DNA from: Herbaspirillum hiltneri N3
GTDB lineage: Bacteria; Pseudomonadota; Gammaproteobacteria; Burkholderiales; Burkholderiaceae_D
DNA: 64,000 nt
Assembly (NCBI RefSeq): GCF_001267925.1
Contig: NZ_CP011409.1
Coordinates: 558,001-622,000, forward strand
Direction: 5' to 3'
Part shown: positions 51,294-61,093 of the stretch, piece after piece
Numbering within the stretch: the stretch's first letter is position 1
Layout of the letters: every line of letters starts with the position of its first letter
Made by a program: the position numbers and the translations under genes
Notes under the pieces: model-generated
Database searches by the model: none
Seen by the model: the letters and a program-made list of their open reading frames with translations, nothing else
Told to the model about the DNA's origin: nothing

Positions 51294-51611
51294 TCAGCGA
51301 ACGGTCACGGCCTTTTCCGGCTGCATCGATTCCTGCTCCATGGTTTCGCCGGCGACCACTTGCATTTCGTCGTCGAATTCAGGATCGGCGACGGGTTGTT
51401 TGACGGTATTGCGATTGAGCACGTAGATTTCGGCACTGCGCATTTTCGGCGCTTCATCGGGGACGACATTCTGAACCTGGTACATCGCAAGATCGTTTTC
51501 CCATTTCCTTTCACGATAAAAAAAGTAGAGCAAGAAAACCAGGCCGACGCTCAGGTAGGAGACGACGGCGAGGAACATGTCTTGCTGGAACAGGTTGGCG
51601 ATGAAATCCAT
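51294..51611 (-). CDS. Small single-pass membrane protein, unknown function
   Basis: 105 aa. One membrane helix near the N-terminus (MFLAVVSYLSVGLVFLLYFFY) followed by an acidic, Met/Glu-rich cytoplasmic tail. No family recognised. Lies alone between a diguanylate cyclase (convergent) and cheV, 121 bases after the cheV stop on the same strand. Confidence 0.7.
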   Translation of the reverse strand: MDFIANLFQQDMFLAVVSYLSVGLVFLLYFFYRERKWENDLAMYQVQNVVPDEAPKMRSAEIYVLNRNTVKQPVADPEFDDEMQVVAGETMEQESMQPEKAVTVR

Positions 51612-51732
51612 GACTATATGTGCTCTCTAAGGATGGGGTTGGGCGATGCGGCAATGATATTGAACGGCTCCTTTGTGCGATATCGGGGAATTCCCTATCC
51701 CTTGCCGGCGCATGGCAAGGAGGTGCTGCGGA

Positions 51733-52689
51733 TCAGTGCGCCAGCGTCTTCCTGAGCGTGGCGGCAAGCTCGTCGATGGCGAACTTGGCGACGTAGCCGT
51801 TGGCACCGACACTGCGTACGTGGTCCTCATTGGCAGAACCCGACAGCGACGAGTGGATCACCACCGGAATACCCTTGTAGCGCTGGTCACCCTTGATGTT
51901 GCGGGTCAGCGTGAAACCATCCATCTCCGGCATTTCCAGATCGGTCAGCATCAGCGCCACCTTGTCGGCGATCTGCGTGCCTTCGCGCTGCGCTTCCGCA
52001 CCCAGCGCCTGCAGTTTCTCCCACGCTTCCTTGCCGCTCTTGGTCATGATGTATGGCACGCCCAACGTGGTCAGCCCGTCCTCGATCAGCGCCCGCGCCA
52101 CCTTGGAATCGTCTGCCGCCAGTACGATTGCGCCAGGTTTTACCAGGCTTTTCAGGGCGCCGTCATGGCCATTGTCCAGCGCCTGTTTGACCGGAGAGGT
52201 CATGTTGAGAATCTGCTCCACGTCCAGCACCTGCACCAGGCGGCTACCGTCGACATCCGAGTCGAGGCGCGCGATGCTGGTGACGAGGTCGCCGCCGGCG
52301 CTGGCTTCGGCCGACAGCACCTGGCTCCAGTCAAGGCGTACGATTTCTTCCACCGATTCCACCGCAAAGGCCTGGGTATGGCGCGCATATTCCGTGATCA
52401 GCAGGATATTCAGGCCGGTCTTGGGTTTGCAGCCCGTCACCGCCGGCAGGTCAATGACCGAGATCACCTGGCCGCGGATGTTGACCATGCCCAGCATCGG
52501 CGCCTTGGTGCCGGCGGCTGTGGTGATCGGCACCATCGGCACGATCTCGCGGATCTTGAAGACGTTGATGCCGAACAGCTCGCCCGGACCGTCGCCGCTG
52601 GTGCTGCCGAGGCGGAACAGCAGCAGTTCGAATTTGTTGCTGGCCGTCAGATTCGTGCGCTCATCGATTTCTTTTTGAAATGCATCCAT
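51733..52689 (-). CDS. cheV: Chemotaxis coupling/receiver protein CheV
   Basis: 318 aa. CheW-like domain (about 18-165: FELLLFRLG, LFGINVFKIREIVPM, GMVNIRGQVISVIDLPA) joined to a receiver domain (about 185-315: VLAADDSKVARALI, LTDLEMPEMDGFTL, SSLSG). Links receptors to CheA and may act as a phosphate sink. GAGG five bases before the start. Lies directly downstream of an MCP gene on the same strand, so it probably serves that receptor. Confidence 0.95.
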   Translation of the reverse strand: MDAFQKEIDERTNLTASNKFELLLFRLGSTSGDGPGELFGINVFKIREIVPMVPITTAAGTKAPMLGMVNIRGQVISVIDLPAVTGCKPKTGLNILLITEYARHTQAFAVESVEEIVRLDWSQVLSAEASAGGDLVTSIARLDSDVDGSRLVQVLDVEQILNMTSPVKQALDNGHDGALKSLVKPGAIVLAADDSKVARALIEDGLTTLGVPYIMTKSGKEAWEKLQALGAEAQREGTQIADKVALMLTDLEMPEMDGFTLTRNIKGDQRYKGIPVVIHSSLSGSANEDHVRSVGANGYVAKFAIDELAATLRKTLAH

Positions 52690-52735
52690 GGTGACCTCAG
52701 AGGGTGGTTGGGTTGTATAAGAATTGTTTCCCGGA

Positions 52736-54454
52736 TCAGAACTGTTCCCACGAGCCGGTCTCGTCGTTGGCCGCTCCCGGCGATTTCAGCGCCGCGCGGG
52801 TTTCCTTGCGCACGGCGACCGGTCCGGCCGATTTCAGGCCTGGCGCGCGGGCCGGCGTGATGTCGATGGTGCGCTTCGGCGCGGCAGGCCTGCTCAGTGC
52901 GGCGCGTTCGTCGAGCTTGAAGACGCTGACCACTTCCGACAGGCGGCCCGCCTGTTCCTGCATCGATTGTGCGGCTGCCGCGGCTTGCTCGACCAGTGCT
53001 GCGTTCTGTTGCGTGACTTCGTCCATCTGCGTGATGGCCAGGTTGATTTGCTCGATGCCCTGGCTTTGTTCGTGGCTGGCGGCGGTAATTTCGCTGACGA
53101 TGTCGGTCACCCGGCGCACGCTGTTGACGACTTCTTCCATGGTGCTGCCGGCTTGCACGACCAGCTTGCTGCCGACATCGACCTTGGACACCGAGTCGTC
53201 GATGAGGATCTTGATTTCCTTGGCCGCAGCAGCTGAACGTTGTGCCAGGCTACGCACTTCGGACGCGACCACGGCGAAACCTCGGCCTTGTTCGCCGGCA
53301 CGCGCCGCTTCGACCGCGGCATTCAAGGCCAGGATATTGGTCTGGAAGGCGATGCCGTCAATCACGCCGATGATGTCGACGATCTTTTTCGACGAATCGT
53401 TGATCGATCCCATGGTATCGACAACCTGGCCCACGACGTTGCCGCCGGCGACCGCGACTTCGGAGGCCGTCGCGGCAAGTTGATTGGCCTGGCGTGCGTT
53501 GTCGGCGTTCTGTTTCACGGTCGAGGTCAGTTCTTCCATCGCCGAGGCGGTTTCTTCCAGCGATCCGGCCTGCTGTTCGGTGCGTGAGGACAAGTCCATG
53601 TTGCCGCTGGCGATTTCGTTGGACGCGGTGGCGATGGTGTCGGTACCGGTGCGCACTTCGCCGACGATCTTGAGCAGGTTGTCGTTCATGCCGCGCAACG
53701 CTTCGAGCAACTGACCGGTTTCATCTTTGCTCTCGGCGCGGATGGTGGTGGTCAGGTCGCCGCCGGCGACGCGCTGGGCGACATCGACCGCTTCGGTCAG
53801 CGGACGCGAGATCACGCGTGAAATCCACACCGCCAGCGTCATCGCGGCAGCCATGCAGATCAGCAGCATGGAAATGATCCAGAAGCGGGCATTCGCATAA
53901 GTGGTGTCCGCATCGGCACTCGACGTCACTGCACCTTTTTCGTTGACTTCGACCAGTTTATCGACCTGATCGAGCAGGCCGCGGTAGACCTTGGTCGACT
54001 CGCCCTTGAGCATGGCGCGGGCCTCTTCGTTCTTGTCGGCGCGCGAGACATCGAGGATTTTCTTGTGTTCGCTCAGGAAAGCGCCGATGGCTTTCTCCAC
54101 TTCGGGATAGAGCGCTCTTTCTTCTGGTTCGCTGATTTGCCTCTGGTAGTCGCTTTGTTGCTTTGCCAGCGTGGCGATCTGCTTGTTGACGTTGCGTTCG
54201 ACTTCGTCGAATTCTTGCGGTGTCGACGCCAGGATATGTTGCAACTCGAAACTGCGGATACGCGACAGCGACAGCTTCAGCTGCAACAGCGTTCGGATGC
54301 TCGGCAGCCAGTTGGTGGCGATATCGGTCGAGGCCTGGTTGACACGGCTCAGTTCGCGAATGGCGAATGCGCCGAGAGCGGCCTCAAGGGCAATCACAAT
54401 GAAAAAGACCGAAATCAGTTTCCGGGAAATTTTCAGATCGTAGAACCACTTCAT
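52736..54454 (-). CDS. Methyl-accepting chemotaxis protein with four-helix-bundle sensor
   Basis: About 572 aa from the ATG at 54454, with AGGAG upstream. Membrane helix (about 10-30), periplasmic helical-bundle sensor (about 32-188), second helix (about 190-212), HAMP and the signalling hairpin [33 protein letters not shown]. The C-terminus ends in GSWEQF, a pentapeptide-like tether for the CheR/CheB adaptation enzymes. Followed by cheV on the same strand. Confidence 0.95.
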   Translation of the reverse strand: MKWFYDLKISRKLISVFFIVIALEAALGAFAIRELSRVNQASTDIATNWLPSIRTLLQLKLSLSRIRSFELQHILASTPQEFDEVERNVNKQIATLAKQQSDYQRQISEPEERALYPEVEKAIGAFLSEHKKILDVSRADKNEEARAMLKGESTKVYRGLLDQVDKLVEVNEKGAVTSSADADTTYANARFWIISMLLICMAAAMTLAVWISRVISRPLTEAVDVAQRVAGGDLTTTIRAESKDETGQLLEALRGMNDNLLKIVGEVRTGTDTIATASNEIASGNMDLSSRTEQQAGSLEETASAMEELTSTVKQNADNARQANQLAATASEVAVAGGNVVGQVVDTMGSINDSSKKIVDIIGVIDGIAFQTNILALNAAVEAARAGEQGRGFAVVASEVRSLAQRSAAAAKEIKILIDDSVSKVDVGSKLVVQAGSTMEEVVNSVRRVTDIVSEITAASHEQSQGIEQINLAITQMDEVTQQNAALVEQAAAAAQSMQEQAGRLSEVVSVFKLDERAALSRPAAPKRTIDITPARAPGLKSAGPVAVRKETRAALKSPGAANDETGSWEQF

Positions 54455-54714
54455 TTTTTTCTCCTGGGGGGCAGGTAGTGCGTGTCGATATTGCCCAAGG
54501 CAATGCGACTGAATCTGGCCATCAGGCAGGGAGCCGGCGCAGCCTCGGACGATCATGCCTGCCGAAGCCGGGCTGGTGGAAATTCCGCTATGCCCGATGT
54601 GTTACCAGACTATCCAATCCACATACTCTCCGGTATCAGTAATTTCCTGATAGCCGGGAGGCAACATGGAAGCCCAGAGGCGGAGGGAGAAAAACGAGGT
54701 GGGGAAGACGAACG

Positions 54715-54744
54715 AAAAAGCCCGCTTACAGGCGTAAGCGGGCT
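54715..54744 (-). terminator. Terminator of the DUF1120 gene
   Basis: On the minus strand: AGCCCGCTTA, six-base loop, TAAGCGGGCT, T-run. The rest of 54455-54714 shows no gene; it includes the MCP promoter region. Confidence 0.85.
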
Positions 54745-54763
54745 GGATGGTGGGGGAAGGAAA

Positions 54764-55435
54764 TTACAGGTACTGCACTTCGATCGTGGCCGAGCCGTCG
54801 AGGTCGATGTTCTGTGTCAGCGGCAGGTTGGCGCCCTTGTCCAGCACGGCGGTCACGCCAAGGTTGCCGGACATGGTCTTGTAGGAGCCGGGTGTGGTCG
54901 TGCCGGTGGCGGCGAAGGACTTGCGGCCGGCGCCGTCGGCGTGGAAGCGGCCATCCCCCGATTTGATCCAGGTGCCGTTGTTGGCTTCGTCGTAGATGAC
55001 GTCAGGCGTGGCGCCGTCCGCGCTGAACGAATTGGGGATGACGCGAACGCTGTAGGCACCGATGTTCTTGCCGCCTGCTGCGCCCAGGCCGTAGGCATAC
55101 TTGTCGGTCAGACGCGATTCGATTGCCGTCATCAGGCCGGTGACCACAGTCGAGGCCTTGTTGTCGATGGCGCGGACAGCGACTTTGGTTGCTGCATCGC
55201 AAGTGACGGTGAAGGCGATGGTCTTTTCCGCCAGTACGTTCGCTGCCGTGGTGCTCAGGCCCTTGGCGGAGATGGTGCCGTAGTCGACTACGTTGGTGCC
55301 GGTGAAGCTCGGAGTACAGGCCGAAGGACGAATGACACCTTTGACCTTCAGTTCGGCGGTATCGGCAGCCTGGGCGGCGAAAGACACCAGCAGGGAAGCA
55401 GCCAGGGCGGAGAAGAGAGTGATTTGCTTGGTCAT
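54764..55435 (-). CDS. Secreted DUF1120-family (fimbrial-like) protein
   Basis: 223 aa. Cleavable signal peptide (MTKQITLFSALAASLLVSFAAQA, cleavage after AQA). The mature part has a paired Cys (PSACTPSF and VTCDAA), alternating beta strands and the C-terminal IEVQYL, the pattern of DUF1120 proteins related to pilus subunits. No usher or chaperone gene is adjacent. Location periplasmic or surface; function not established. Confidence 0.88.
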   Translation of the reverse strand: MTKQITLFSALAASLLVSFAAQAADTAELKVKGVIRPSACTPSFTGTNVVDYGTISAKGLSTTAANVLAEKTIAFTVTCDAATKVAVRAIDNKASTVVTGLMTAIESRLTDKYAYGLGAAGGKNIGAYSVRVIPNSFSADGATPDVIYDEANNGTWIKSGDGRFHADGAGRKSFAATGTTTPGSYKTMSGNLGVTAVLDKGANLPLTQNIDLDGSATIEVQYL

Positions 55436-55697
55436 GATCGTTTCCTCAAAGAGTCAGAATGGGTTGAATTCGGTTGAAATCGTTTTGCTTCAGCGCCTTG
55501 TGTTTGCTTAAGCAGTGAAGCCATTCTGACGATTTAAGGATCGGATTTATATGAGAAAACTCTCAAAAAACAGAGCGATGAAAAAACGCGACAGCAGGTT
55601 TCCGCACCTCGCCGAGAGATGTCTTGCATAGGGGAAACGCTGCAGTTGCCGGCGTGATCGGGGATAATGGAGGTCTTTACCATCAACAAGGACCGTC

Positions 55698-56465
55698 GTG
55701 GCAGTCTCCATCAAAACCGAAAAACAGATCGCCATGATGCGCGTGGCAGGAGGCCTGGCGGCGGAAGTGCTGGAGATGATCGGCGAGTACGTCGTGCCCG
55801 GCGTATCGACCGAAGAGCTTGACCGGCGCTGCCATGACTACATTCGCAAGGTGCAGAAAGCCACGCCGGCGAACGTCGGTTATCACGGTTTTCCGAAGAC
55901 CTTGTGCACCTCGATCAACGCCGTGGTCTGCCACGGCATCCCCAGCACCCGGGACGTGCTCAAGGACGGCGACATCATCAACATCGACGTCACCGTGATC
56001 AAGGATGGCTGGCACGGCGACACCAGCCGCATGTATTTCGTCGGTACGCCCAGGCCGGAAGCGGCGCGGCTGGTGCAGACCACGCTCGACGCCATGCTGG
56101 CCGGCATCGCCGTGGTACGGCCGGGCGCACGCCTGGGCGACGTCGGCCACGCCATCCAGACGCTGGCTGAAGGCGCCGGCTATTCGGTGGTGCGCGAATA
56201 CTGCGGTCACGGCATCGGCAAGGTGTATCACGAAGAACCGCAGGTGCTGCATTACGGCACGCGCAATTCCGGCTTGCTGCTGCGCCAGGGCATGACCTTC
56301 ACCATTGAACCGATGATCAATCTCGGTGGGCGCGCCGTGCAGCAACTCGACGACGGCTGGACCGTGGTCACCCGCGACGGCTCGCTCTCGGCGCAGTGGG
56401 AACACATGATCGCGGTGACCGCCGACGGCGCCGAAATCCTGACCCCCTGGCCATCCGCCAAATAA
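55698..56465 (+). CDS. map: Type I methionine aminopeptidase (copy 2)
   Basis: 255 aa from the GTG at 55698, which has AAGGA five bases upstream. Metal ligands in IINIDVTV, HGDTSRMYF, YCGHGIGK, FTIEPM and QWEHMIAV. Strongly similar to the copy at 35175, sharing long identical stretches such as VREYCGHGIG. Monocistronic: no ParD-like gene precedes it. Two map genes within 21 kb suggest specialised or condition-dependent use. Confidence 0.95.
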   Translation: MAVSIKTEKQIAMMRVAGGLAAEVLEMIGEYVVPGVSTEELDRRCHDYIRKVQKATPANVGYHGFPKTLCTSINAVVCHGIPSTRDVLKDGDIINIDVTVIKDGWHGDTSRMYFVGTPRPEAARLVQTTLDAMLAGIAVVRPGARLGDVGHAIQTLAEGAGYSVVREYCGHGIGKVYHEEPQVLHYGTRNSGLLLRQGMTFTIEPMINLGGRAVQQLDDGWTVVTRDGSLSAQWEHMIAVTADGAEILTPWPSAK

Positions 56466-56611
56466 TCTCCTGTCCGCTTGCGCAGTCTTCCCGAAGCTGT
56501 CCGGGCAACTTCGAAGAGAGCCGGCGCGCGCATCGGTTATCATTTCTTGCCGCACGTCATCCCTCGCCCGCAACTTTCATCCACCGTCCTGACAACGATA
56601 CTTATCCGCCC

Positions 56612-57694
56612 ATGAAAATTTCCCCGTCGCTGCCGCTGTGGTCCATCGCTTCGCCCATCCTTGGCTGGCTGGTATATGCGGTCAATGCACTGCAACCCGG
56701 CAGCTGGTTCATCGCCTTGCTGGTGGCCGGGCTGATGGCCAGCGTGCTGGCTGCGGTGTATCACGCCGAGGTGGTGGCGCACAAGGTCGGCGAGCCGTTC
56801 GGCACACTGGTGCTGGCGCTGGCGGTAACGCTGATCGAGGTGGCGCTGATCGTGTCGCTGATGCTGGCCGGCGGGGAGGCGACCACCGGGCTGGCGCGCG
56901 ATACGGTGTTCGCGGCCATCATGATCATCCTTAACGGCATTGTCGGCATCTGCCTGCTGATGGGCGCCAGCCAGCATCGGGAGCAGTCGTTCGGCCAGCA
57001 CGGCGTCAGCGCGTCGCTGGCGACGCTGGCGGCGATTGCCGTGCTCACGCTGGTGCTGCCGAACTACACGCTGACAACAGCAGGGCCGTTCTACAGCAGC
57101 AGCCAGCTGGCTTTCATCGCGGTGATTTCCCTGGTGCTGTACGGCACCTTCGTCCTGGTGCAGACCGTGCGCCACCGCGACTACTTCCTGCCGCCCAACG
57201 CCGCCGGCGATGCGGAAGCGCACGCCGAGCCTCCTTCCAACAAGGTCGCCATCGCCGCCGCCGTGTTGCTGCTGGCCTGCCTGGGCGCCGTGGTGCTGCT
57301 GGCCAAGGCGCTGGCGCCGACGCTGGAAGTCGGTCTCGACAACCTGGGCGCACCCAAATCAGTCGTGGGCATCATCATCGCCGCCATCGTCTTGCTGCCG
57401 GAAGGACTGGCGGCGGTGCGCGCCGCCCGCGCCAATCGTTTGCAGACCAGCCTCAACCTGGCGATCGGCTCGGCGCTGGCCAGCATTGGCCTGACGATTC
57501 CTGCGGTGGCGGTGGTGTCGCTGGCGACCGGCTGGACCTTGTCGCTGGGACTGGATATCAAGTCGACGGTGCTGCTGATGCTGTCGTTCATCGTCGCCGG
57601 CTTCTCGCTGAGCACGGGCCGCACGACGGTCATGCAGGGTATGGTGCACCTGGTGATTTTCGCGGTGTATCTGTTTACGACGATCGTGCCATGA
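56612..57694 (+). CDS. chaA: Calcium/proton antiporter, ChaA-like
   Basis: 360 aa, about 11 membrane helices. The two calcium-exchanger repeats are visible: GEPFGTLVLALAVTLIEVALI (first alpha repeat with the acidic Glu) and SVVGIIIAAIVLLPEGLAAVRAARANRLQTSLNLAIGSALASIGLTIP (second). A cytoplasmic loop with Pro/Glu lies between the halves. Exchanges Ca2+ or Na+/K+ for protons and helps at alkaline pH. No strong ribosome site before the ATG. Confidence 0.9.
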   Translation: MKISPSLPLWSIASPILGWLVYAVNALQPGSWFIALLVAGLMASVLAAVYHAEVVAHKVGEPFGTLVLALAVTLIEVALIVSLMLAGGEATTGLARDTVFAAIMIILNGIVGICLLMGASQHREQSFGQHGVSASLATLAAIAVLTLVLPNYTLTTAGPFYSSSQLAFIAVISLVLYGTFVLVQTVRHRDYFLPPNAAGDAEAHAEPPSNKVAIAAAVLLLACLGAVVLLAKALAPTLEVGLDNLGAPKSVVGIIIAAIVLLPEGLAAVRAARANRLQTSLNLAIGSALASIGLTIPAVAVVSLATGWTLSLGLDIKSTVLLMLSFIVAGFSLSTGRTTVMQGMVHLVIFAVYLFTTIVP

Positions 57695-57702
57695 GGAAGT
57701 GA

Positions 57703-57933
57703 TCAGCGCCGCAAGTGGGCGGCGTCCTTGCGCAGCGGATCGAGCAGCTGGCGCAGCGCGTTGTGATCGAGTTCGTACATGAGTGCAATCAGGCTGCCCA
57801 GTTCGCCGCGCGGAAATCCCTCGCGCGCGAACCAGCCCAGGTAATGGCCGGGCAGGTCGGCCAGCAGCCGGCCCTGGTACTTCCCATACGGCATTTCCAT
57901 GCTGACCAGCTTCAGTAGGGATTCCTGATCCAT
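57703..57933 (-). CDS. DUF3820-family small protein
   Basis: 76 aa from the ATG at 57933; the longer open frame to 58020 overlaps the next gene and has no support. The family signature is clear: MEMPYGKYQGRLLADLP, YLGWFAREGFPRGELG and L..LYELDHN-like end. Putative nucleic-acid-associated protein of unknown role. Sits 13 bases after the diguanylate cyclase stop on the same strand. Confidence 0.88.
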   Translation of the reverse strand: MDQESLLKLVSMEMPYGKYQGRLLADLPGHYLGWFAREGFPRGELGSLIALMYELDHNALRQLLDPLRKDAAHLRR

Positions 57934-57946
57934 CGTTATTGCCTCT

Positions 57947-59533
57947 TCACGGGAATGCGCTGTCGATCTTGACATCGTCATGCCGTGCGACGCAATTGCG
58001 TCCCCTGGCTTTTGCGACATACAAGGCGCGGTCGGCTTCTTCCACCAGCTCTTCCGGTTCTCCCGATTTTCCCGATTCTTGCGACGGCTCGATCATGGCT
58101 ACGCCGGCGCTGACCGTCACGATGGTCAGCGGGCTGGCGGCATGCAGGATGTCGAGCGCGACGATGTCGGCGCGAATGCGTTCGGCAATCAGTGCGGCCG
58201 ACTCCAGCGTGGTCTGCGGCAGCAGCACCACCAGTTCTTCGCCGCCGTAGCGCGCCACCAGGTCGCCGGTGCGTTGCGGTACTTGCCTGAGCAGCGCGGC
58301 GATGCGGCGCAGGCAGTCGTCGCCGGCGCGGTGGCCGTAGATGTCGTTGTACTGCTTGAACCAGTCGACGTCGAGCATGATCAGCGCCACGCTGTCCTTG
58401 TTGCGCAGCGCCCGGGCAAATTCCTGGCTGAGCGCGATGTCGAAATGGCGGCGGTTGGCGAGACCGGTCAGGCCGTCCTCCAGCGCCAGGTTCTGCAAAT
58501 GCCGGTTGAGCTGGTCGAGGTTGTCGCGTGCGACGCGCAACTCGGCTTCGGTTTCCAGGCGCAGCTTGATCTGGCGCAGCAGCCAGTTGCCCAGCAGCGC
58601 CAGGATCACGATCAGCAGCAGGATGGCGGCGGTGTGATGCAGCGTGTCCTCGACCCAGCTGTCAAGCACTTCTTCCTTGGACAGCGCAATCGCCACGAAC
58701 AGCGGAAACTGATTGAAGTGCCGGTAGGCGTTGATCCGGTCCTTGCCGTCGACGGTGGATGGCGCGGTGTGCGTGCCGTGATGATTCTTGGTGACGTAGT
58801 CGCGGAAAATCGGCACCTTGCTCAGGTTGTAGCCGACGTACTTGTCGAAGAACGGACGGCGCACCAGCAGTGTGCCGTCATTGAGGCCGAGGATGATGAG
58901 ACCGTTGTCGCCGATCTTGAAGGTGCTGTAGAAGTTGCGGAAGTAGTCGATGTCGATCGCCGCCAGCACCACGCCGCGGAACCTCCCGTCGGGATAATCG
59001 AAGCGGCGCGATACGGTCAGGCGCCAGGCGCCGGCCGGATTCTTGATCAGCGGTCCGATGTAGGGGCCGCGGTCCTTGTGGTCGCGATGATATTGGAAAT
59101 AGTTGCGGTCGCTGATGTTGCCGCTGAACGGCGTGTCGCTGGAGTCGACCACCGGATTGCCGTCGGCGTCGAGGATGAACACGCCGGCCAGCTGGCTGAC
59201 TTCCGACACGCGCTTTTGCAGCAGCTTGTGCAGGCGCGGTTTCTGGACGTCGTCGACGCCGTCGGCCTCCAGCCGTTCAACCACGCCGGAGAGGATGATG
59301 TCGGCTGCCTTGAACGTATCGTCGCCATGCTGCGCCAGCGCGCGCGCCATGTTGACGATGTTGGTTTCGGAATCGTTGATATGTTCTTCGCGCGCCTTCC
59401 ATGCCTGCCAGCTGCTGACGGCCAGCAGCGAGACGCAGACGATGAAGAAAAATACCTTCGCCCGGAATACCAGCGGCGCGGTTTCACCTGAATATCGGGA
59501 TACGATTTTCTTCAATTGCTGCAAGAGGTTCAT
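57947..59533 (-). CDS. Membrane diguanylate cyclase with periplasmic sensor (copy 2)
   Basis: About 528 aa from the ATG at 59533. Membrane helix (about 28-46), double-Cache-like periplasmic sensor (about 50-300, with DRNYFQYHRDHKDRGPYIGP), second helix (about 306-326), linker and GGDEF domain with ARYGGEELV and LEDGLTGLANRRHFD. Same architecture as 49721-51235; the pair has similar N-terminal ETNIVNMARALAQHGDDT versus GISVTNMARALAQHADDT. Makes cyclic di-GMP. Confidence 0.93.
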   Translation of the reverse strand: MNLLQQLKKIVSRYSGETAPLVFRAKVFFFIVCVSLLAVSSWQAWKAREEHINDSETNIVNMARALAQHGDDTFKAADIILSGVVERLEADGVDDVQKPRLHKLLQKRVSEVSQLAGVFILDADGNPVVDSSDTPFSGNISDRNYFQYHRDHKDRGPYIGPLIKNPAGAWRLTVSRRFDYPDGRFRGVVLAAIDIDYFRNFYSTFKIGDNGLIILGLNDGTLLVRRPFFDKYVGYNLSKVPIFRDYVTKNHHGTHTAPSTVDGKDRINAYRHFNQFPLFVAIALSKEEVLDSWVEDTLHHTAAILLLIVILALLGNWLLRQIKLRLETEAELRVARDNLDQLNRHLQNLALEDGLTGLANRRHFDIALSQEFARALRNKDSVALIMLDVDWFKQYNDIYGHRAGDDCLRRIAALLRQVPQRTGDLVARYGGEELVVLLPQTTLESAALIAERIRADIVALDILHAASPLTIVTVSAGVAMIEPSQESGKSGEPEELVEEADRALYVAKARGRNCVARHDDVKIDSAFP

Positions 59534-59750
59534 GACGGATGTTGTGTGGAGAACGCATCTCACACATTGATTATTGTTAACAGGCCTTAAGCGGCTGCAT
59601 CTTCAATGCTACTAGAAATGCGCGGTAGTTTGTTCTTCTCCGGCAAATAACCGAGGCCCGAGCGACATCGCGTGAATTCGCATTGTCGCAGGGAAAGAAT
59701 GCCATGCAGTTTTATAATCGGACAGTTCCTTTTATTTCGTCACACTCCTC

Positions 59751-59948
59751 ATGCCGACCTCCCGCGCCGAAGACAAGCAACCGACCCCGCCGATAGAACC
59801 GGCGCTGGAGGATTGTTGTCAGAGCGGTTGCGATCCCTGCATCTTAGACATTTACCAGGACGCGCTGGAACGCTACCGCGTGGCCTTGCAGGAATGGCAG
59901 GCGCGCCAGCCGCCACCGCCCGTTAAAAAACATTCTCGCAGGCAATAA
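59751..59948 (+). CDS. Oxidoreductase-like (Oxidored-like) small protein
   Basis: 65 aa. Pro-rich start, then CCQSGCDPCILDIYQDALERY, the Cys cluster of the Oxidored-like domain, followed by a basic tail. Related segments occur at the N-terminus of some eukaryotic oxidoreductase-like proteins; bacterial function is unknown, metal binding is likely. No clear ribosome site. Confidence 0.85.
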   Translation: MPTSRAEDKQPTPPIEPALEDCCQSGCDPCILDIYQDALERYRVALQEWQARQPPPPVKKHSRRQ

Positions 59949-60048
59949 ATTGCCGTTGTCACCTGAGGGTCACAATCCTCAGGTATGTTCCAACGGTGCC
60001 GACAGCAGCCGGTCGCAGCCTATTCAGGCATCATCCGATGGAGAAAAA

Positions 60049-60957
60049 ATGAACGACGAAGAACTGGTGCGCCGCATTCATCGCGAGCTTGCCGACAGCT
60101 ACGACGAAGAGCTGGAACTGGAAATCGAAGATCGTACGATCGAGCAGCTGGCCGGCGGCGTCGACGCCATCAGCGAGCAGGACAAGGCCGATCGCCGGCT
60201 GTATTTCCGCGAACTGTTCCGCCTGCAGGCCGAGCTGGTCAAGTTGCAGGACTGGGTGGTCGCCACCGGCCACAAGGTGGTGATCCTGTTTGAAGGCCGC
60301 GATGCGGCGGGCAAGGGCGGCGTCATCAAGCGCATTACCCAGCGCCTCAATCCGCGCGTCTGCCGCGTCGCCGCCTTGCCGGCGCCGAACGATCGCGAAC
60401 GCACGCAGTGGTATTTTCAGCGCTACGTCTCGCATCTGCCGGCTGCGGGCGAAATCGTGCTGTTCGACCGCAGCTGGTATAACCGTGCGGGAGTAGAGCG
60501 CGTGATGGGTTTCTGCAGCGACGACCAGTACGAAGAATTCTTCCGCTCCGCGCCGGAGTTCGAACGCATGCTGGTGCGTTCCGGCATTCAGCTGATCAAG
60601 TACTGGTTTTCGATCACGGATGAAGAGCAGCACATGCGCTTCCTCAGCCGCATCCACGATCCGCTCAAGCAGTGGAAGCTGAGCCCGATGGATCTGGAGT
60701 CGCGCCGCCGCTGGGAGGATTACACCCGCGCCAAGGAGGTCATGCTGGAGCGCACCCACATCGCCGAAGCGCCGTGGTGGGTGGTGCAGGCGGTCGACAA
60801 GAAGAAGGCGCGCCTGAACTGCATCCATCATCTGTTGAGCCAGATGCCGTACGGAGAAGTCGAACATGCGCCGATTTCGTTGCCGGAGCGTGAGCGGCAC
60901 GACGACTACTTCCGCCGCGAAGTGTCGAGCGAGATTCTGGTGCCGGAAGTTTACTGA
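60049..60957 (+). CDS. ppk2: Polyphosphate kinase 2 (class I)
   Basis: 302 aa; start 60049 follows GGAGA. P-loop phosphotransferase: Walker A FEGRDAAGKGG (about 81-91), Walker B LFDRSWYNRAG and lid LIKYWFSITDEEQHMRF. Uses polyphosphate to phosphorylate nucleoside diphosphates (class I). An acidic N-terminal extension (EELELEIED) is present. Monocistronic with a strong terminator. Confidence 0.95.
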   Translation: MNDEELVRRIHRELADSYDEELELEIEDRTIEQLAGGVDAISEQDKADRRLYFRELFRLQAELVKLQDWVVATGHKVVILFEGRDAAGKGGVIKRITQRLNPRVCRVAALPAPNDRERTQWYFQRYVSHLPAAGEIVLFDRSWYNRAGVERVMGFCSDDQYEEFFRSAPEFERMLVRSGIQLIKYWFSITDEEQHMRFLSRIHDPLKQWKLSPMDLESRRRWEDYTRAKEVMLERTHIAEAPWWVVQAVDKKKARLNCIHHLLSQMPYGEVEHAPISLPERERHDDYFRREVSSEILVPEVY

Positions 60958-60991
60958 CGGCCGCAGCAACTCGCGCAATCAGTCGCGCATG

Positions 60992-61021
60992 AAAAACGGG
61001 AGCTCTTGGGCTCCCGTTTTT
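60992..61021. terminator. Bidirectional terminator after ppk2
   Basis: AAAAACGGGAG, short loop, CTCCCGTTTTT; serves ppk2 and the convergent gene. Confidence 0.9.
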
Positions 61022-61093
61022 CATTGATGCCGACTGCTTAGCCGGCCTGAAATCAGTTCTCGATCAATTCCGAATCGATCACGCAGTACCGGT

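Noticed and set aside
51673..52860. 395-aa open frame opposite cheV
   Set aside because: Antisense shadow of a well-defined CheV gene; composition typical of GC-rich noncoding frames.
57980..59491. 503-aa open frame opposite the second diguanylate cyclase
   Set aside because: Antisense shadow; no motifs, whereas the minus strand has complete GGDEF and sensor domains.
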